Shown here: one piece after another, positions 25,190 through 32,231 of the stretch
Layout: the number at the start of each line of letters is the position of its first letter
Position numbering within the stretch: the stretch's first letter is position 1
Made by a program: the position numbers and the translations under genes
Assembly: GCA_045639905.1 (NCBI GenBank)
Contig: JAZUDZ010000016.1
Span: 1 to 32,231 of the forward strand
Length of the DNA: 32,231 nt
Direction of reading: 5' to 3'
Source: RGIG426 sp045639905
GTDB lineage: Bacteria > Bacillota > Clostridia > Oscillospirales > Acutalibacteraceae
Notes under the pieces: model-generated
Databases searched by the model: none
What the model saw: only the letters and a program-made list of their open reading frames with translations
Told to the model about the DNA's origin: nothing

Positions 25190-27367
25190 TTACACTTTTC
25201 GAATCAGGGCGAATAAGCCGGTAACAAGGGTGGCTACCAAAACGGCCAAAACCAAAAGGAATACAGAGGGAGCGGTTTGGGCAGAAAAAACATAAATCGT
25301 GGTGAGAATCAGCATCACAACACTGAGAATACAGGAAATGACGCTCAGCTGCGGGAATACAGAGGCAAGATGTTTGCTTTTTGCCAAAGGAACCACTTTC
25401 CCGCATAGAGAGGCATCACCGGCCACAAATCCGATTGGCTGGTTTTCCGTGTCTTCTTCCGCATTCTTTAATACGTTATCAAACGAACGGCGTGCATTGC
25501 TCCCCAAGATTTCTATGTAATACGGATCCAAACGGAAGGTACTGCATACGGATTCTTCCGTAATATTGGGATCGCAGGTCTCAACGAGAATTGTCATATT
25601 TTCACGGGCAAGTAAATGCAAAGCATCCGAAACCTCGTCATTTTCGGTATAGGAAATGATGAACATGGCAGACAAACTGCCGGCTACGGAAAGATAAACG
25701 AGTTGACGGCTGTCGCGAATGTAGCGGTTTTCGTAATCGCGGGAAGGAACATCGACACCGTGATTTTGCAGGAGTTTACGGTTTCCCACCAAAATTCGTT
25801 TTCCATCAACCCAACCGGACAGTCCCATTCCCTGTTCGGTAATGAGGTTCTCGACATTTTTCAAAAGGGCGTCCCGATTTTCCAGAATTCGATTAAACAC
25901 GTGGGAAAGCGGTCCACCGGAGGCGATAACGACGGAAGCGGTATCCAAGATGGCGTCGTCAATGCGCGTTCCTTTAAATGTTCGAATGCCGTGAAGAATC
26001 ATATTTTCTTCTGGGAACAAGTCAATAGCCGGTAAAATGACGGCGTCTGTCGGACCGAATTTTTCTATGGCCGATTCGCCGACCAGCATACCGCCATTGA
26101 TTTGACAGCTACGGGATACTTTCCAAAGGATTCCCTGGCGAATGGCCGTAAGAAAAGACGGAACGCTCAGGATGATTCCGATGCAGAGAAGCTGCAAAGC
26201 GATCCACATTTTTCCGGCAGCCAGTCCGAAGAACAGGGCGGCAGCCGCCAAAACGCCCCAGGAAATCAGCAACCATTTCTTAAGGTTTGTGATTTCCGGT
26301 TTGCGGGAATAGGAAGCTCCGAGAAAATGATGCAAAAAGTCAACCGGACGGAAATAGGCCAAGTCCGGAATTCCCGAAGCGACGGCAGCAGCACCGATTT
26401 CATCCGATACTTTGTCATCTTCGATAATTTCCGCAATATATCGAGAATCATCGGAAGACACAAAGGAGAAATTATGTGCAATCCGTTTGGCTCGGAAAAA
26501 GTCGGCCAGCACACAGAAAAGCAAATTAAGGCCCGCCAGGGCCGGCAGCAGTCCGAATCCGGAAGTGTCCAGACAGAAAAACTGCAAAAGGGTTTCCAAA
26601 ACGGCAATCAAACAAGTGAAGGACGTACCGAGTTCCAAACTGATTTGTCGGTTCTTCAGATCATCCCATGCATTGCGGAACATCCGAAAGTTGAATCCCA
26701 TCATAACGAGCAGGATGGTAACGGACGTGATAAGGAAAATTAAAATGTCGGATAAGATTCCAAGCTGGAAGCAACCGGATTCGAGTAACAGAACCAGTTC
26801 CAGCACACCGGTAATCAGAAGGGCGACGTTGGTTTTTCCTTTGCGGTATTTCAGTTCTCCGTCAATGGCATCCCGGTCTTCTTTTGAACAGTAATCTTCC
26901 ACATATTCTTCTTCAAATTCCTCTTCCGGTTCAATCACTTCTTCCGGAGGGGTTTCGTTTTCTTCGTCCAGGTAAAGTGAATGAATGACACGAAATGTTT
27001 TGACTTTGCTGGCACGATTTCGATGGAATTCTTCTACGAGTGCACGGTCACCTTCCGGTGAAGTTCCTTCGTCCGGTTCTTCAGCCGGTTCTTCGGGTTT
27101 CACAAAATCGTCCCACTGCATTTGATTGTTTTCGTCTTCTTTATCGGGAACGACTTTCACATCTTCGGATTCGTTTTTTTTCGCAGGCTTGGATTTTTTC
27201 GGGGTAGAAGAAAAAATCTTCACATCTTCGGTAGGTTCTGTTTCCTGCGTAAGCTGCGCACGATCTATTTCGATGGTGGCCGGCTCGGTACGGATTTCCG
27301 TTGTCGGTTCTTCGGCAGGTTCTGAATTCAAAGCTTTCTTTGAAGAATCCGATTTGTTGTTAAACAT
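25190..27367 (-). CDS. P1B-type ATPase-like membrane pseudoenzyme
   Basis: 725 residues. An acidic, probably disordered cytoplasmic extension (1-175) precedes a body with P1B metal-ATPase order: membrane helices at about 181-197, 204-224, 247-266 and 272-292; a shortened A-domain region (293-363); helices at 364-384 and 388-409; a P/N-domain region (410-670); helices at 671-694 and 698-722. Recognisable family stretches are MFRNAWDDLKNR, GGMLVGESAIEKFGPTDAVI and VDGKRILVGNRKLL (520-533). Key motifs are lost: CPC is SVPS (401-404), DKTGT is PAIDL (446-450), SEHP is SGGP (483-486), TGD is TCD (597-599), GDGxND is GDASLC (650-655), and no TGE is seen. Ion pumping by the usual phospho-enzyme cycle is not possible; a binding, scaffold or sensory role is inferred. 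ATG 27367 has GGAGG seven bases upstream, 12 bases after rlmB. Confidence 0.85.
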   Translation of the reverse strand: MFNNKSDSSKKALNSEPAEEPTTEIRTEPATIEIDRAQLTQETEPTEDVKIFSSTPKKSKPAKKNESEDVKVVPDKEDENNQMQWDDFVKPEEPAEEPDEGTSPEGDRALVEEFHRNRASKVKTFRVIHSLYLDEENETPPEEVIEPEEEFEEEYVEDYCSKEDRDAIDGELKYRKGKTNVALLITGVLELVLLLESGCFQLGILSDILIFLITSVTILLVMMGFNFRMFRNAWDDLKNRQISLELGTSFTCLIAVLETLLQFFCLDTSGFGLLPALAGLNLLFCVLADFFRAKRIAHNFSFVSSDDSRYIAEIIEDDKVSDEIGAAAVASGIPDLAYFRPVDFLHHFLGASYSRKPEITNLKKWLLISWGVLAAAALFFGLAAGKMWIALQLLCIGIILSVPSFLTAIRQGILWKVSRSCQINGGMLVGESAIEKFGPTDAVILPAIDLFPEENMILHGIRTFKGTRIDDAILDTASVVIASGGPLSHVFNRILENRDALLKNVENLITEQGMGLSGWVDGKRILVGNRKLLQNHGVDVPSRDYENRYIRDSRQLVYLSVAGSLSAMFIISYTENDEVSDALHLLARENMTILVETCDPNITEESVCSTFRLDPYYIEILGSNARRSFDNVLKNAEEDTENQPIGFVAGDASLCGKVVPLAKSKHLASVFPQLSVISCILSVVMLILTTIYVFSAQTAPSVFLLVLAVLVATLVTGLFALIRKV

Positions 27368-27379
27368 AAGGCCACCTCC

Positions 27380-28138
27380 TTATTTTTGATGTCGGCTTCG
27401 GACCACTTCGTACATGAAAATACCGCAGGCCACGGAAGCGTTAAGCGAGTTGATTTTGCCAAACATGGGGAGAGAAACAATTCCGTCACAGCGTTCTCTG
27501 ACCAGTCTGGACAGGCCATGCCCTTCTGCACCGATGACAAGTGCAATCGGCCCCGACAGGTTGGCTTTCATACGGTCTTCTCCATCCATGTCCAGTCCGT
27601 ACACCCATACGCCGCGTTCTTTGATGCGGTTTAAGGTTTCGGCAATGTTGGATACTCTGGCCACCGGCATATATTCAACCGCACCGGCTGAAGCTTTGGA
27701 CACGGCATAGGTAAGGCCGACACTGTGCCGTTTCGGAATAATAATCCCATGAGCCCCTACGCATTCGGCTGTTCGAAGAATGGCCCCAAGATTGTGCGGA
27801 TCTTCCAGTTCGTCACAAACGATAAAGAAAGGATCTTCCTTGCGTTCTTCCGCCAGGCGGAACAGGTCTTCCAGCTCTGCATAGGCTTTGCAGGCGGCAA
27901 TGGCAACAATGCCCTGATGATTGGAACCGCCGAGGCTTTCCAGTTTTCGACTGTCCACCTCTTTGACGGGAATCTGTTTGTCTCGTGCTTTTGCGAGAAG
28001 CGGAACAATACTGCCGTTTCTTTCACCTTTTGCGACTAAAATACGGTCAATGTTTCGTCCCGACCGGAGAGCTTCTCCAACCGCATTTCGACCGGATAGA
28101 ATGTCGGTATCTTGTTTTTGCAATTCGGGCTGGGTCAT
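27380..28138 (-). CDS. rlmB: 23S rRNA 2'-O-methyltransferase RlmB (TrmH/SpoU family)
   Basis: SAM-dependent RNA 2'-O-ribose methyltransferase, probably acting on G2251 (E. coli numbering) of 23S rRNA. It has 252 residues. The N-terminal substrate-binding domain starts at LSGRNAVGEALRSG (14-27). The trefoil-knot SPOUT domain shows motif 1 DPHNLGAILRTAE (113-125, catalytic Asn116 and Arg122), motif 2 LVIGAEGHGLS and motif 3 SLPMFGKINSLNASVA. ATG 28138 follows AGGAG at seven bases. It is first in an operon with the P-type ATPase-like gene, whose ribosome site abuts its stop. The specific rRNA position is inferred from family resemblance. Confidence 0.92.
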   Translation of the reverse strand: MTQPELQKQDTDILSGRNAVGEALRSGRNIDRILVAKGERNGSIVPLLAKARDKQIPVKEVDSRKLESLGGSNHQGIVAIAACKAYAELEDLFRLAEERKEDPFFIVCDELEDPHNLGAILRTAECVGAHGIIIPKRHSVGLTYAVSKASAGAVEYMPVARVSNIAETLNRIKERGVWVYGLDMDGEDRMKANLSGPIALVIGAEGHGLSRLVRERCDGIVSLPMFGKINSLNASVACGIFMYEVVRSRHQK

Positions 28139-28167
28139 GTGAATCTCTCCTTTGCACAGTTTGAATT

Positions 28168-28196
28168 ATTTTACCATATCGGTGTATAAAAAACAA
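28168..28196 (-). promoter_or_regulatory. Promoter of the rlmB operon
   Basis: On the minus strand TTGTTT (28191-28196), a 17-base spacer and TAAAAT (28168-28173). It is divergent from the greA promoter 23 bases away. Confidence 0.6.
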
Positions 28197-28218
28197 TCAT
28201 TTTGGTGATTCAAAAAAG

Positions 28219-28247
28219 TTGACAATAGATAAGGATAAGAATATAAT
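28219..28247 (+). promoter_or_regulatory. greA-lysS promoter
   Basis: TTGACA (28219-28224), a 17-base spacer and TATAAT (28242-28247): perfect consensus. Confidence 0.85.
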
Positions 28248-28301
28248 AAAGAACGTGAAAAAAGGCACAAATCGTGCTGAGTAAAGATAGGGGATACCAA
28301 A

Positions 28302-28778
28302 GTGGCTAAAAGGGTAATTGAAATCAGTACAGAAGGTCTTGAGAAATTAAAGGCGGAACTGTATGAACTGAAAAACGTAAAACGTAAAGAAATTCAAGAT
28401 AAAATCGAAACCGCCCGCGGATATGGTGACTTGTCTGAAAACAGTGAGTATGACGAAGCCAAAAACGAGCAGGCTCAGGTGGAAGGCCGCATTTCCGAAT
28501 TGGAGGAAATGATTAAATACGCTCATGTTATCGATGACAGCGAGGTTACCACGGAACGTGTTTTCATTGGATCTCGTGTTACCGTTGAACGTGATGACGG
28601 CAAAAAAGCGGAATACCGTATTGTCGGTCCGACAGAGGCGGATCCGTTTAACGGTGCTATTTCCGACGAGAGTCCTGTCGGAAAAGCTTTGAAAGACAAG
28701 AAAAAGGGTGAAAAAGTCGAAGTTGAACTGCCGACCGGAAAAATCGTCACCTATAAAATCTTGAAAATTTCTAAATAA
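28302..28778 (+). CDS. greA: Transcription elongation factor GreA
   Basis: Rescues backtracked RNA polymerase by stimulating transcript cleavage through the secondary channel. It has 158 residues, the normal size. The N-terminal coiled coil (about 10-75) carries the tip motif GYGDLSENSEYDEAKNEQ with Asp43 and Glu46 as the acidic pair that positions Mg2+. The C-terminal globular domain includes FIGSRVTV and ISDESPVGKALKDKKKG. The start is GTG 28302 with AGGGGA eight bases upstream. lysS follows after 71 bases on the same strand, a pairing common in Firmicutes. Confidence 0.97.
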   Translation: MAKRVIEISTEGLEKLKAELYELKNVKRKEIQDKIETARGYGDLSENSEYDEAKNEQAQVEGRISELEEMIKYAHVIDDSEVTTERVFIGSRVTVERDDGKKAEYRIVGPTEADPFNGAISDESPVGKALKDKKKGEKVEVELPTGKIVTYKILKISK

Positions 28779-28792
28779 GATCGTGTCTTATG

Positions 28793-28824
28793 ACGACGGT
28801 AACCTGGTATTTGGTTGCCGTCGT
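28793..28824 (+). terminator. Hairpin between greA and lysS
   Basis: A 12-bp stem with one G-T wobble (28793-28804 with 28813-28824) is followed only by TTCTAAAA, a poor T run. It may be a weak terminator or attenuator lowering lysS relative to greA, or an mRNA processing or stability element. Confidence 0.5.
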
Positions 28825-28849
28825 TTCTAAAATGCAGGAGGAATTCATC

Positions 28850-30460
28850 ATGAGTAATCAACCGAACAACGGTGCCGTTCAGGAACAGGATATCAACCAG
28901 CTTTTAAAGGTGCGCCGTGAAAAATTGGCGGCATTGCAAGAGGCGGGAAAAGATCCGTTTGTGATAACAAAATTTGATCAAACCCATCATTCTGTCGAAG
29001 CGAAAGCCATCTATGAGGAATTGGAAGCTAAGTTGACCGAAGGCATGGAAGAACCGAATACCGAAGGACTGGAAGAGGCAGAGGCCCGCCCGATTCGTAA
29101 AGCTTTTTATGAAAAGAAACGGGAGATTCTGGATGCACAGGCCATTCATGTCAGTATCGCCGGTCGTATGATGAGCAAGCGCGTTATGGGAAAAGCTTCC
29201 TTCTGCAACGTACAGGATAAATTGGGTAGTTTGCAGGTGTATGTTTCCCGCGATGCTCTCGGAGAAGAATCCTACGGTGATTTCAAGAAATATGATGTTG
29301 GTGATATTATCGGTGTTACCGGCTTTGTGTTCCGTACACAGATGGGTGAAATTTCCGTTCATGCGGAAACCGTGACGCTTTTAAGCAAATCGCTTCAGAT
29401 TTTACCGGAGAAGTATCATGGTCTGACCAATACCGATATTCGTTATCGTCAGAGATATGTTGATTTGATTATGAATGAGGAAACGCGCGATACCTTTATC
29501 AAGCGCTCCAAGATCATCAGTTCGATTCGTCGGTATTTGGACGGACAGGGATTTATGGAAGTGGAAACTCCCATGCTCGTTTCCAACGCCGGTGGTGCAG
29601 CGGCTCGTCCGTTTGAAACCCACTTTAACGCTCTTGACGAGGATCTCCGTTTGCGTATTTCCCTTGAATTGTATTTAAAACGACTGATTGTCGGAGGACT
29701 CGAGCGCGTCTATGAAATCGGTCGTGTTTTCCGTAACGAAGGATTGGACACACGTCATAATCCGGAGTTTACTTTGATGGAGCTTTATCAGGCATATACC
29801 GATTATTACGGAATGATGGATTTGACGGAGAATATGTTCCGTCATGTGGCGCAGGAAGTTCTGGGAACGACCACGTTTAAGTACGGTGAACTGGAATTGG
29901 ATTTCGGTAAGCCGTTTGAAAGAATGACCATGATTGAGGCCGTTAAAAAGTATTCCGGCGTGGATTTCGATGAAATTCCGGATACCGAAGCTGCAAAGAA
30001 AATTGCAGATGAAAAACATGTGGAGTACGAGGATCACCATAAGAAAGGCGATATCCTGAACCTGTTCTTTGAGGAATTTGTCGAAGAACATTTGCTTCAG
30101 CCGACCTTTATTATGGACCATCCGATCGAGATCTCTCCGCTTACCAAGAAAAAACCGGATAAAGAGGGGTATGTGGAACGTTTCGAGCTCTTTATTAACG
30201 GCTGGGAGATGTGCAATGCCTATTCTGAACTGAATGACCCGATTGATCAGAGAGAACGGTTTAAGGCACAGGATGCTTTGGCCGACTTGGGCGATGAGGA
30301 AGCCAACCATACGGATGAAGATTTCTTAAACGCCCTGGAAATCGGTATGGCTCCGACAGGCGGTATCGGGTACGGCATCGACCGCTTAACCATGCTTTTG
30401 ACGGACAGCCCGGCTATTCGTGACGTGCTTTTGTTCCCGACAATGAAGTCCCTGGACTAA
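28850..30460 (+). CDS. lysS: Lysyl-tRNA synthetase, class II
   Basis: Charges tRNA-Lys with lysine using ATP. It has 536 residues, somewhat longer than the usual ~490-510. The N-terminal OB-fold anticodon-binding domain includes VSIAGRMMSKRVMGKASF. The catalytic core has RYRQRYVDLI (motif 1 region), motif 2 RVFRNEGLDTRHNPEFTLME and motif 3 GYGIDRLTMLLT. The extra length is mainly an acidic insertion (about residues 60-95, TEGMEEPNTEGLEEAEARP and following) before the OB fold. ATG 28850 follows GCAGGAGG; the frame is open from 28790, but that start lies in the intergenic hairpin. No T-box leader is present. Confidence 0.96.
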   Translation: MSNQPNNGAVQEQDINQLLKVRREKLAALQEAGKDPFVITKFDQTHHSVEAKAIYEELEAKLTEGMEEPNTEGLEEAEARPIRKAFYEKKREILDAQAIHVSIAGRMMSKRVMGKASFCNVQDKLGSLQVYVSRDALGEESYGDFKKYDVGDIIGVTGFVFRTQMGEISVHAETVTLLSKSLQILPEKYHGLTNTDIRYRQRYVDLIMNEETRDTFIKRSKIISSIRRYLDGQGFMEVETPMLVSNAGGAAARPFETHFNALDEDLRLRISLELYLKRLIVGGLERVYEIGRVFRNEGLDTRHNPEFTLMELYQAYTDYYGMMDLTENMFRHVAQEVLGTTTFKYGELELDFGKPFERMTMIEAVKKYSGVDFDEIPDTEAAKKIADEKHVEYEDHHKKGDILNLFFEEFVEEHLLQPTFIMDHPIEISPLTKKKPDKEGYVERFELFINGWEMCNAYSELNDPIDQRERFKAQDALADLGDEEANHTDEDFLNALEIGMAPTGGIGYGIDRLTMLLTDSPAIRDVLLFPTMKSLD

Positions 30461-30579
30461 CGGGAGCTTATGGAACATTATAAGCAGTTGTAAAGCGTTA
30501 TGGTTCTCACAAGTTGACTTAAGGTTTCTTTGTCAGCGGAGAATGACAATGTAATAAGATATAAAGACTTATATAAAAT

Positions 30580-30612
30580 GAGGGACTTTACCGACTTGTC
30601 CGTAAAGTCCCT
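30580..30612 (+). terminator. Terminator-like hairpin after lysS
   Basis: An 11-bp stem (30581-30591 with 30602-30612) with a ten-base loop but only a short CTCTTG tail. The rest of the lysS-regulator gap (30461-30656) has no gene or RNA I can recognise, apart from a weak inverted repeat TTGTCA-N8-TGACAA near 30530-30549. Confidence 0.55.
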
Positions 30613-30656
30613 CTTGCCATATCCGTAATTGCTCCGAATTTGATGTAATCAGTTAT

Positions 30657-30689
30657 TTTAAGTTAATTTAAGCATTGTAGAATACAATG
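30657..30689 (+). promoter_or_regulatory. Candidate autoregulated promoter of the two-component system
   Basis: Direct repeats TTTAAG at 30657-30662 and 30667-30672, spaced one helical turn apart, overlap the expected -35 position. The -10 is TAGAAT (30678-30683) and is embedded in an inverted repeat CATTGTA-GAA-TACAATG (30673-30689). Tandem hexamers at 10-11 bases are typical of OmpR-family operators, so autoregulation is plausible but inferred. Confidence 0.5.
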
Positions 30690-30716
30690 TTACATTGCAA
30701 AAGGAGGTATCTCAAA

Positions 30717-31391
30717 ATGCGTATACTACTTGCCGAAGACGAGAAAGCGTTATCCAAGGCGCTTGTAAAAATATTTGAAAAAAACAATTATTCACTGGAT
30801 GCTGTTTATAACGGTGAAGATGCCTTGATGTACATTGAATCCGGCGACTACGATGCCGCTGTGCTGGATATTATGATGCCGAAAATGGACGGCATAACCG
30901 TTCTGAAAAAGGCTCGTTCATCCGGCAGCCGGCTTCCTATTCTGATGCTGACGGCAAAATCGGAAATTGATGACCGTGTACTCGGGCTTGACAGCGGAGC
31001 GAATGACTATCTGCCCAAACCGTTTGACACGAAGGAGCTTCTTGCCCGTATTCGCTGTATAACAAGGGGAAAAGAAGAAACCGATACAAAGCTTCGTATG
31101 GGAAACATATCACTTGATCGAGCCACCTTTGAATTGGCGTCCCCAACGGATAGTTTTCGGCTTGCCAACAAAGAATTTCAAATGATGGAAATGTTCCTAT
31201 CAAATCCACATCAGATCTTCTCATCAGAACGCATTATGGAAAAAATATGGGGTTATGACAGCGAAGCAGAAATCAACGTGGTGTGGGTATATATATCTTA
31301 TCTTCGCAAAAAACTGACGGCTCTCGGGGCTGACATTCAGATAAAAGCATCCCGAAACGCCGGTTATTCTTTGGAGGATGCAGATGATTAA
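30717..31391 (+). CDS. OmpR/PhoB-family response regulator
   Basis: DNA-binding response regulator of a two-component system, 224 residues. The receiver domain (1-117) has the acidic pair Glu7/Asp8, phospho-acceptor Asp51 in AVLDIMMPKMDG, Thr79 in MLTA and Lys101 in LPKPF. The winged-helix domain (about 130-220) includes FRLANKEFQMMEMFLSNP, VVWVYISYLRKKL and the wing ASRNAGYSLE. ATG 30717 follows AAAGGAGG. Its stop overlaps the histidine kinase start by 8 bases, so the two are translationally coupled. Targets unknown; the family is widely used for antimicrobial peptide and cell-envelope responses. Confidence 0.95.
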   Translation: MRILLAEDEKALSKALVKIFEKNNYSLDAVYNGEDALMYIESGDYDAAVLDIMMPKMDGITVLKKARSSGSRLPILMLTAKSEIDDRVLGLDSGANDYLPKPFDTKELLARIRCITRGKEETDTKLRMGNISLDRATFELASPTDSFRLANKEFQMMEMFLSNPHQIFSSERIMEKIWGYDSEAEINVVWVYISYLRKKLTALGADIQIKASRNAGYSLEDADD

Positions 31392-32231
31392 GCGACTCAA
31401 AAAGAAATTTATTATTTTAGCAACAGCATCTATGTTGATTCTGATGACAGTACTCGTCGGAATCATGAATATCGTCAATTATTCTTCTGTTGTAACGGAA
31501 GCAAATGCAGTTCTTGATGTCCTTTCCCAGCCGAATGCTCCTTTCGGCAATCATTCGGAGCTGCCCGACAAACCGCCGCAGGATATAGGGGATTTTATCC
31601 CGCACGGAATGTCTCCCGAAGTGCCTTATGAGTCACGGTATTTTACCGCAATGGTAACAAAAGACGGTAATATAGAAGAAACCGATTTTTCAAAAATAAT
31701 ATCGGTGGATAAGGAATCAGTGGACGGATTTATTCAAAAAGCCGTTGCAAATAAATCGGAGCGGGGATTTATCGGGCAGTTTCGGTACGCAAAACAAGTG
31801 GATGACCGTATGACACGGATCATTTTTCTCGACTGCGGCAGAAAACTTGATTCGTTCCGCACTTTTATGTGGATAAGTATGGCGGTAGGTTTACTCGGCT
31901 GCATGATCGTCTTTATCATATTTCTTTTCGCCGCAGGTCGAATCGTCCGTCCGATTGCCGAAAGTTATGAAAAGCAGAAACGCTTTATTACTGATGCCGG
32001 TCACGAAATCAAAACACCGCTGACAATTATCGGAGCAAATCTCGACTTACTCGAATCGGATTTGGGCGAAAACGAGAGCTTGTCCGATATACGCACACAA
32101 ACAAAACGGCTCGGCGTTTTGACCGGCGATCTTGTCTATCTTTCCAAGATGGAAGAATCGGAAAACACGATCAAGAAGATTGAATTTCCGGTTTCCGATC
32201 TCATTACGGAAGCAGCACAGCAATTCGGGGC
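31384..32231 (+). CDS. Sensor histidine kinase, partial (runs off the right edge)
   Basis: Membrane sensor kinase paired with the regulator upstream. 282 residues are visible with no stop. A first membrane helix (about 9-31) leads to an extracellular sensor region (33-160) with a Pro-rich part, a second membrane helix (161-183), a short HAMP-like linker starting AGRIVRPIAESYEKQKR, and a HisKA dimerisation helix with H box FITDAGHEIKTPL, His207 being the phosphorylation site. The ATPase domain lies beyond the window. ATG 31384 lies inside the last codons of the regulator gene. The sensor domain matches no family I recognise. Confidence 0.93.
   Translation, partial: MIKRLKKKFIILATASMLILMTVLVGIMNIVNYSSVVTEANAVLDVLSQPNAPFGNHSELPDKPPQDIGDFIPHGMSPEVPYESRYFTAMVTKDGNIEETDFSKIISVDKESVDGFIQKAVANKSERGFIGQFRYAKQVDDRMTRIIFLDCGRKLDSFRTFMWISMAVGLLGCMIVFIIFLFAAGRIVRPIAESYEKQKRFITDAGHEIKTPLTIIGANLDLLESDLGENESLSDIRTQTKRLGVLTGDLVYLSKMEESENTIKKIEFPVSDLITEAAQQFG

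Noticed and set aside
25190..27367. Calling this gene a functional heavy-metal or copper P-type ATPase
   Set aside because: DKTGT, CPC, TGE and SEHP are all absent, so the name would imply an activity the sequence cannot support.

Overview
The window looks like chromosome from a low-to-mid GC Gram-positive gut anaerobe of the Ruminococcus / Oscillospiraceae type. The evidence is Firmicute-style ribosome binding sites (AGGAGG), near-consensus sigma-A promoters, GTG and TTG starts, RFN and manganese riboswitches ahead of ECF and MntP transporter genes, and two secreted proteins ending in type I dockerins (the cellulosome plug module), one of them with very long threonine linkers. The genus is inferred; no marker here fixes it.

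Layout. 1-2440: the promoter of a minus-strand gene lying off the left edge, a D-Ala-D-Ala carboxypeptidase (minus), and a divergent polytopic membrane protein. 2485-4473: gap (GAPDH), then an FMN riboswitch with its terminator controlling the riboflavin ECF S-component ribU. 4528-13929: the surface/extracellular polysaccharide region. It holds a 2250-residue GH16 enzyme with FN3 domains, repeated galactose-binding-like modules, Thr linkers and a dockerin, followed by a papain-family protease with a very similar dockerin. 13948-16759 (minus): SPFH protein, then a manganese riboswitch, mntP and a CaCA antiporter. 16824-19238: an orphan 79-residue protein and a DHA2-type MFS exporter with a large Met-rich loop. 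19271-19444: tRNA-Pro(CGG), minus. 19491-22938: a coiled-coil membrane protein, a PfoR-type EIIC-like membrane protein, and hflX. 22945-28196 (minus): an EF-G-like GTPase, a degenerate P1B-ATPase-like protein and rlmB. 28219-30612: greA and lysS. 30657-end: an OmpR-family response regulator and a histidine kinase cut by the right edge.

How the genes fit together. Two metal or cofactor circuits are visible: FMN riboswitch to riboflavin uptake, and Mn2+ riboswitch to Mn2+ efflux plus a CaCA exchanger. The GH16 enzyme and the protease carry dockerins sharing the VDMKDVL..RK.LA helix, so they probably dock on the same scaffold. rlmB, greA, lysS, hflX and the EF-G-like gene form a loose translation/transcription housekeeping cluster.

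The strongest candidate for something undescribed is the protein at 25190-27367. It keeps the order and topology of a P1B-type metal ATPase, but it has lost the DKTGT phosphorylation site, the CPC metal site, the SEHP nucleotide motif and most of the A domain. It looks like a P-type ATPase pseudoenzyme with a long acidic N-terminal extension, in an operon with rlmB.
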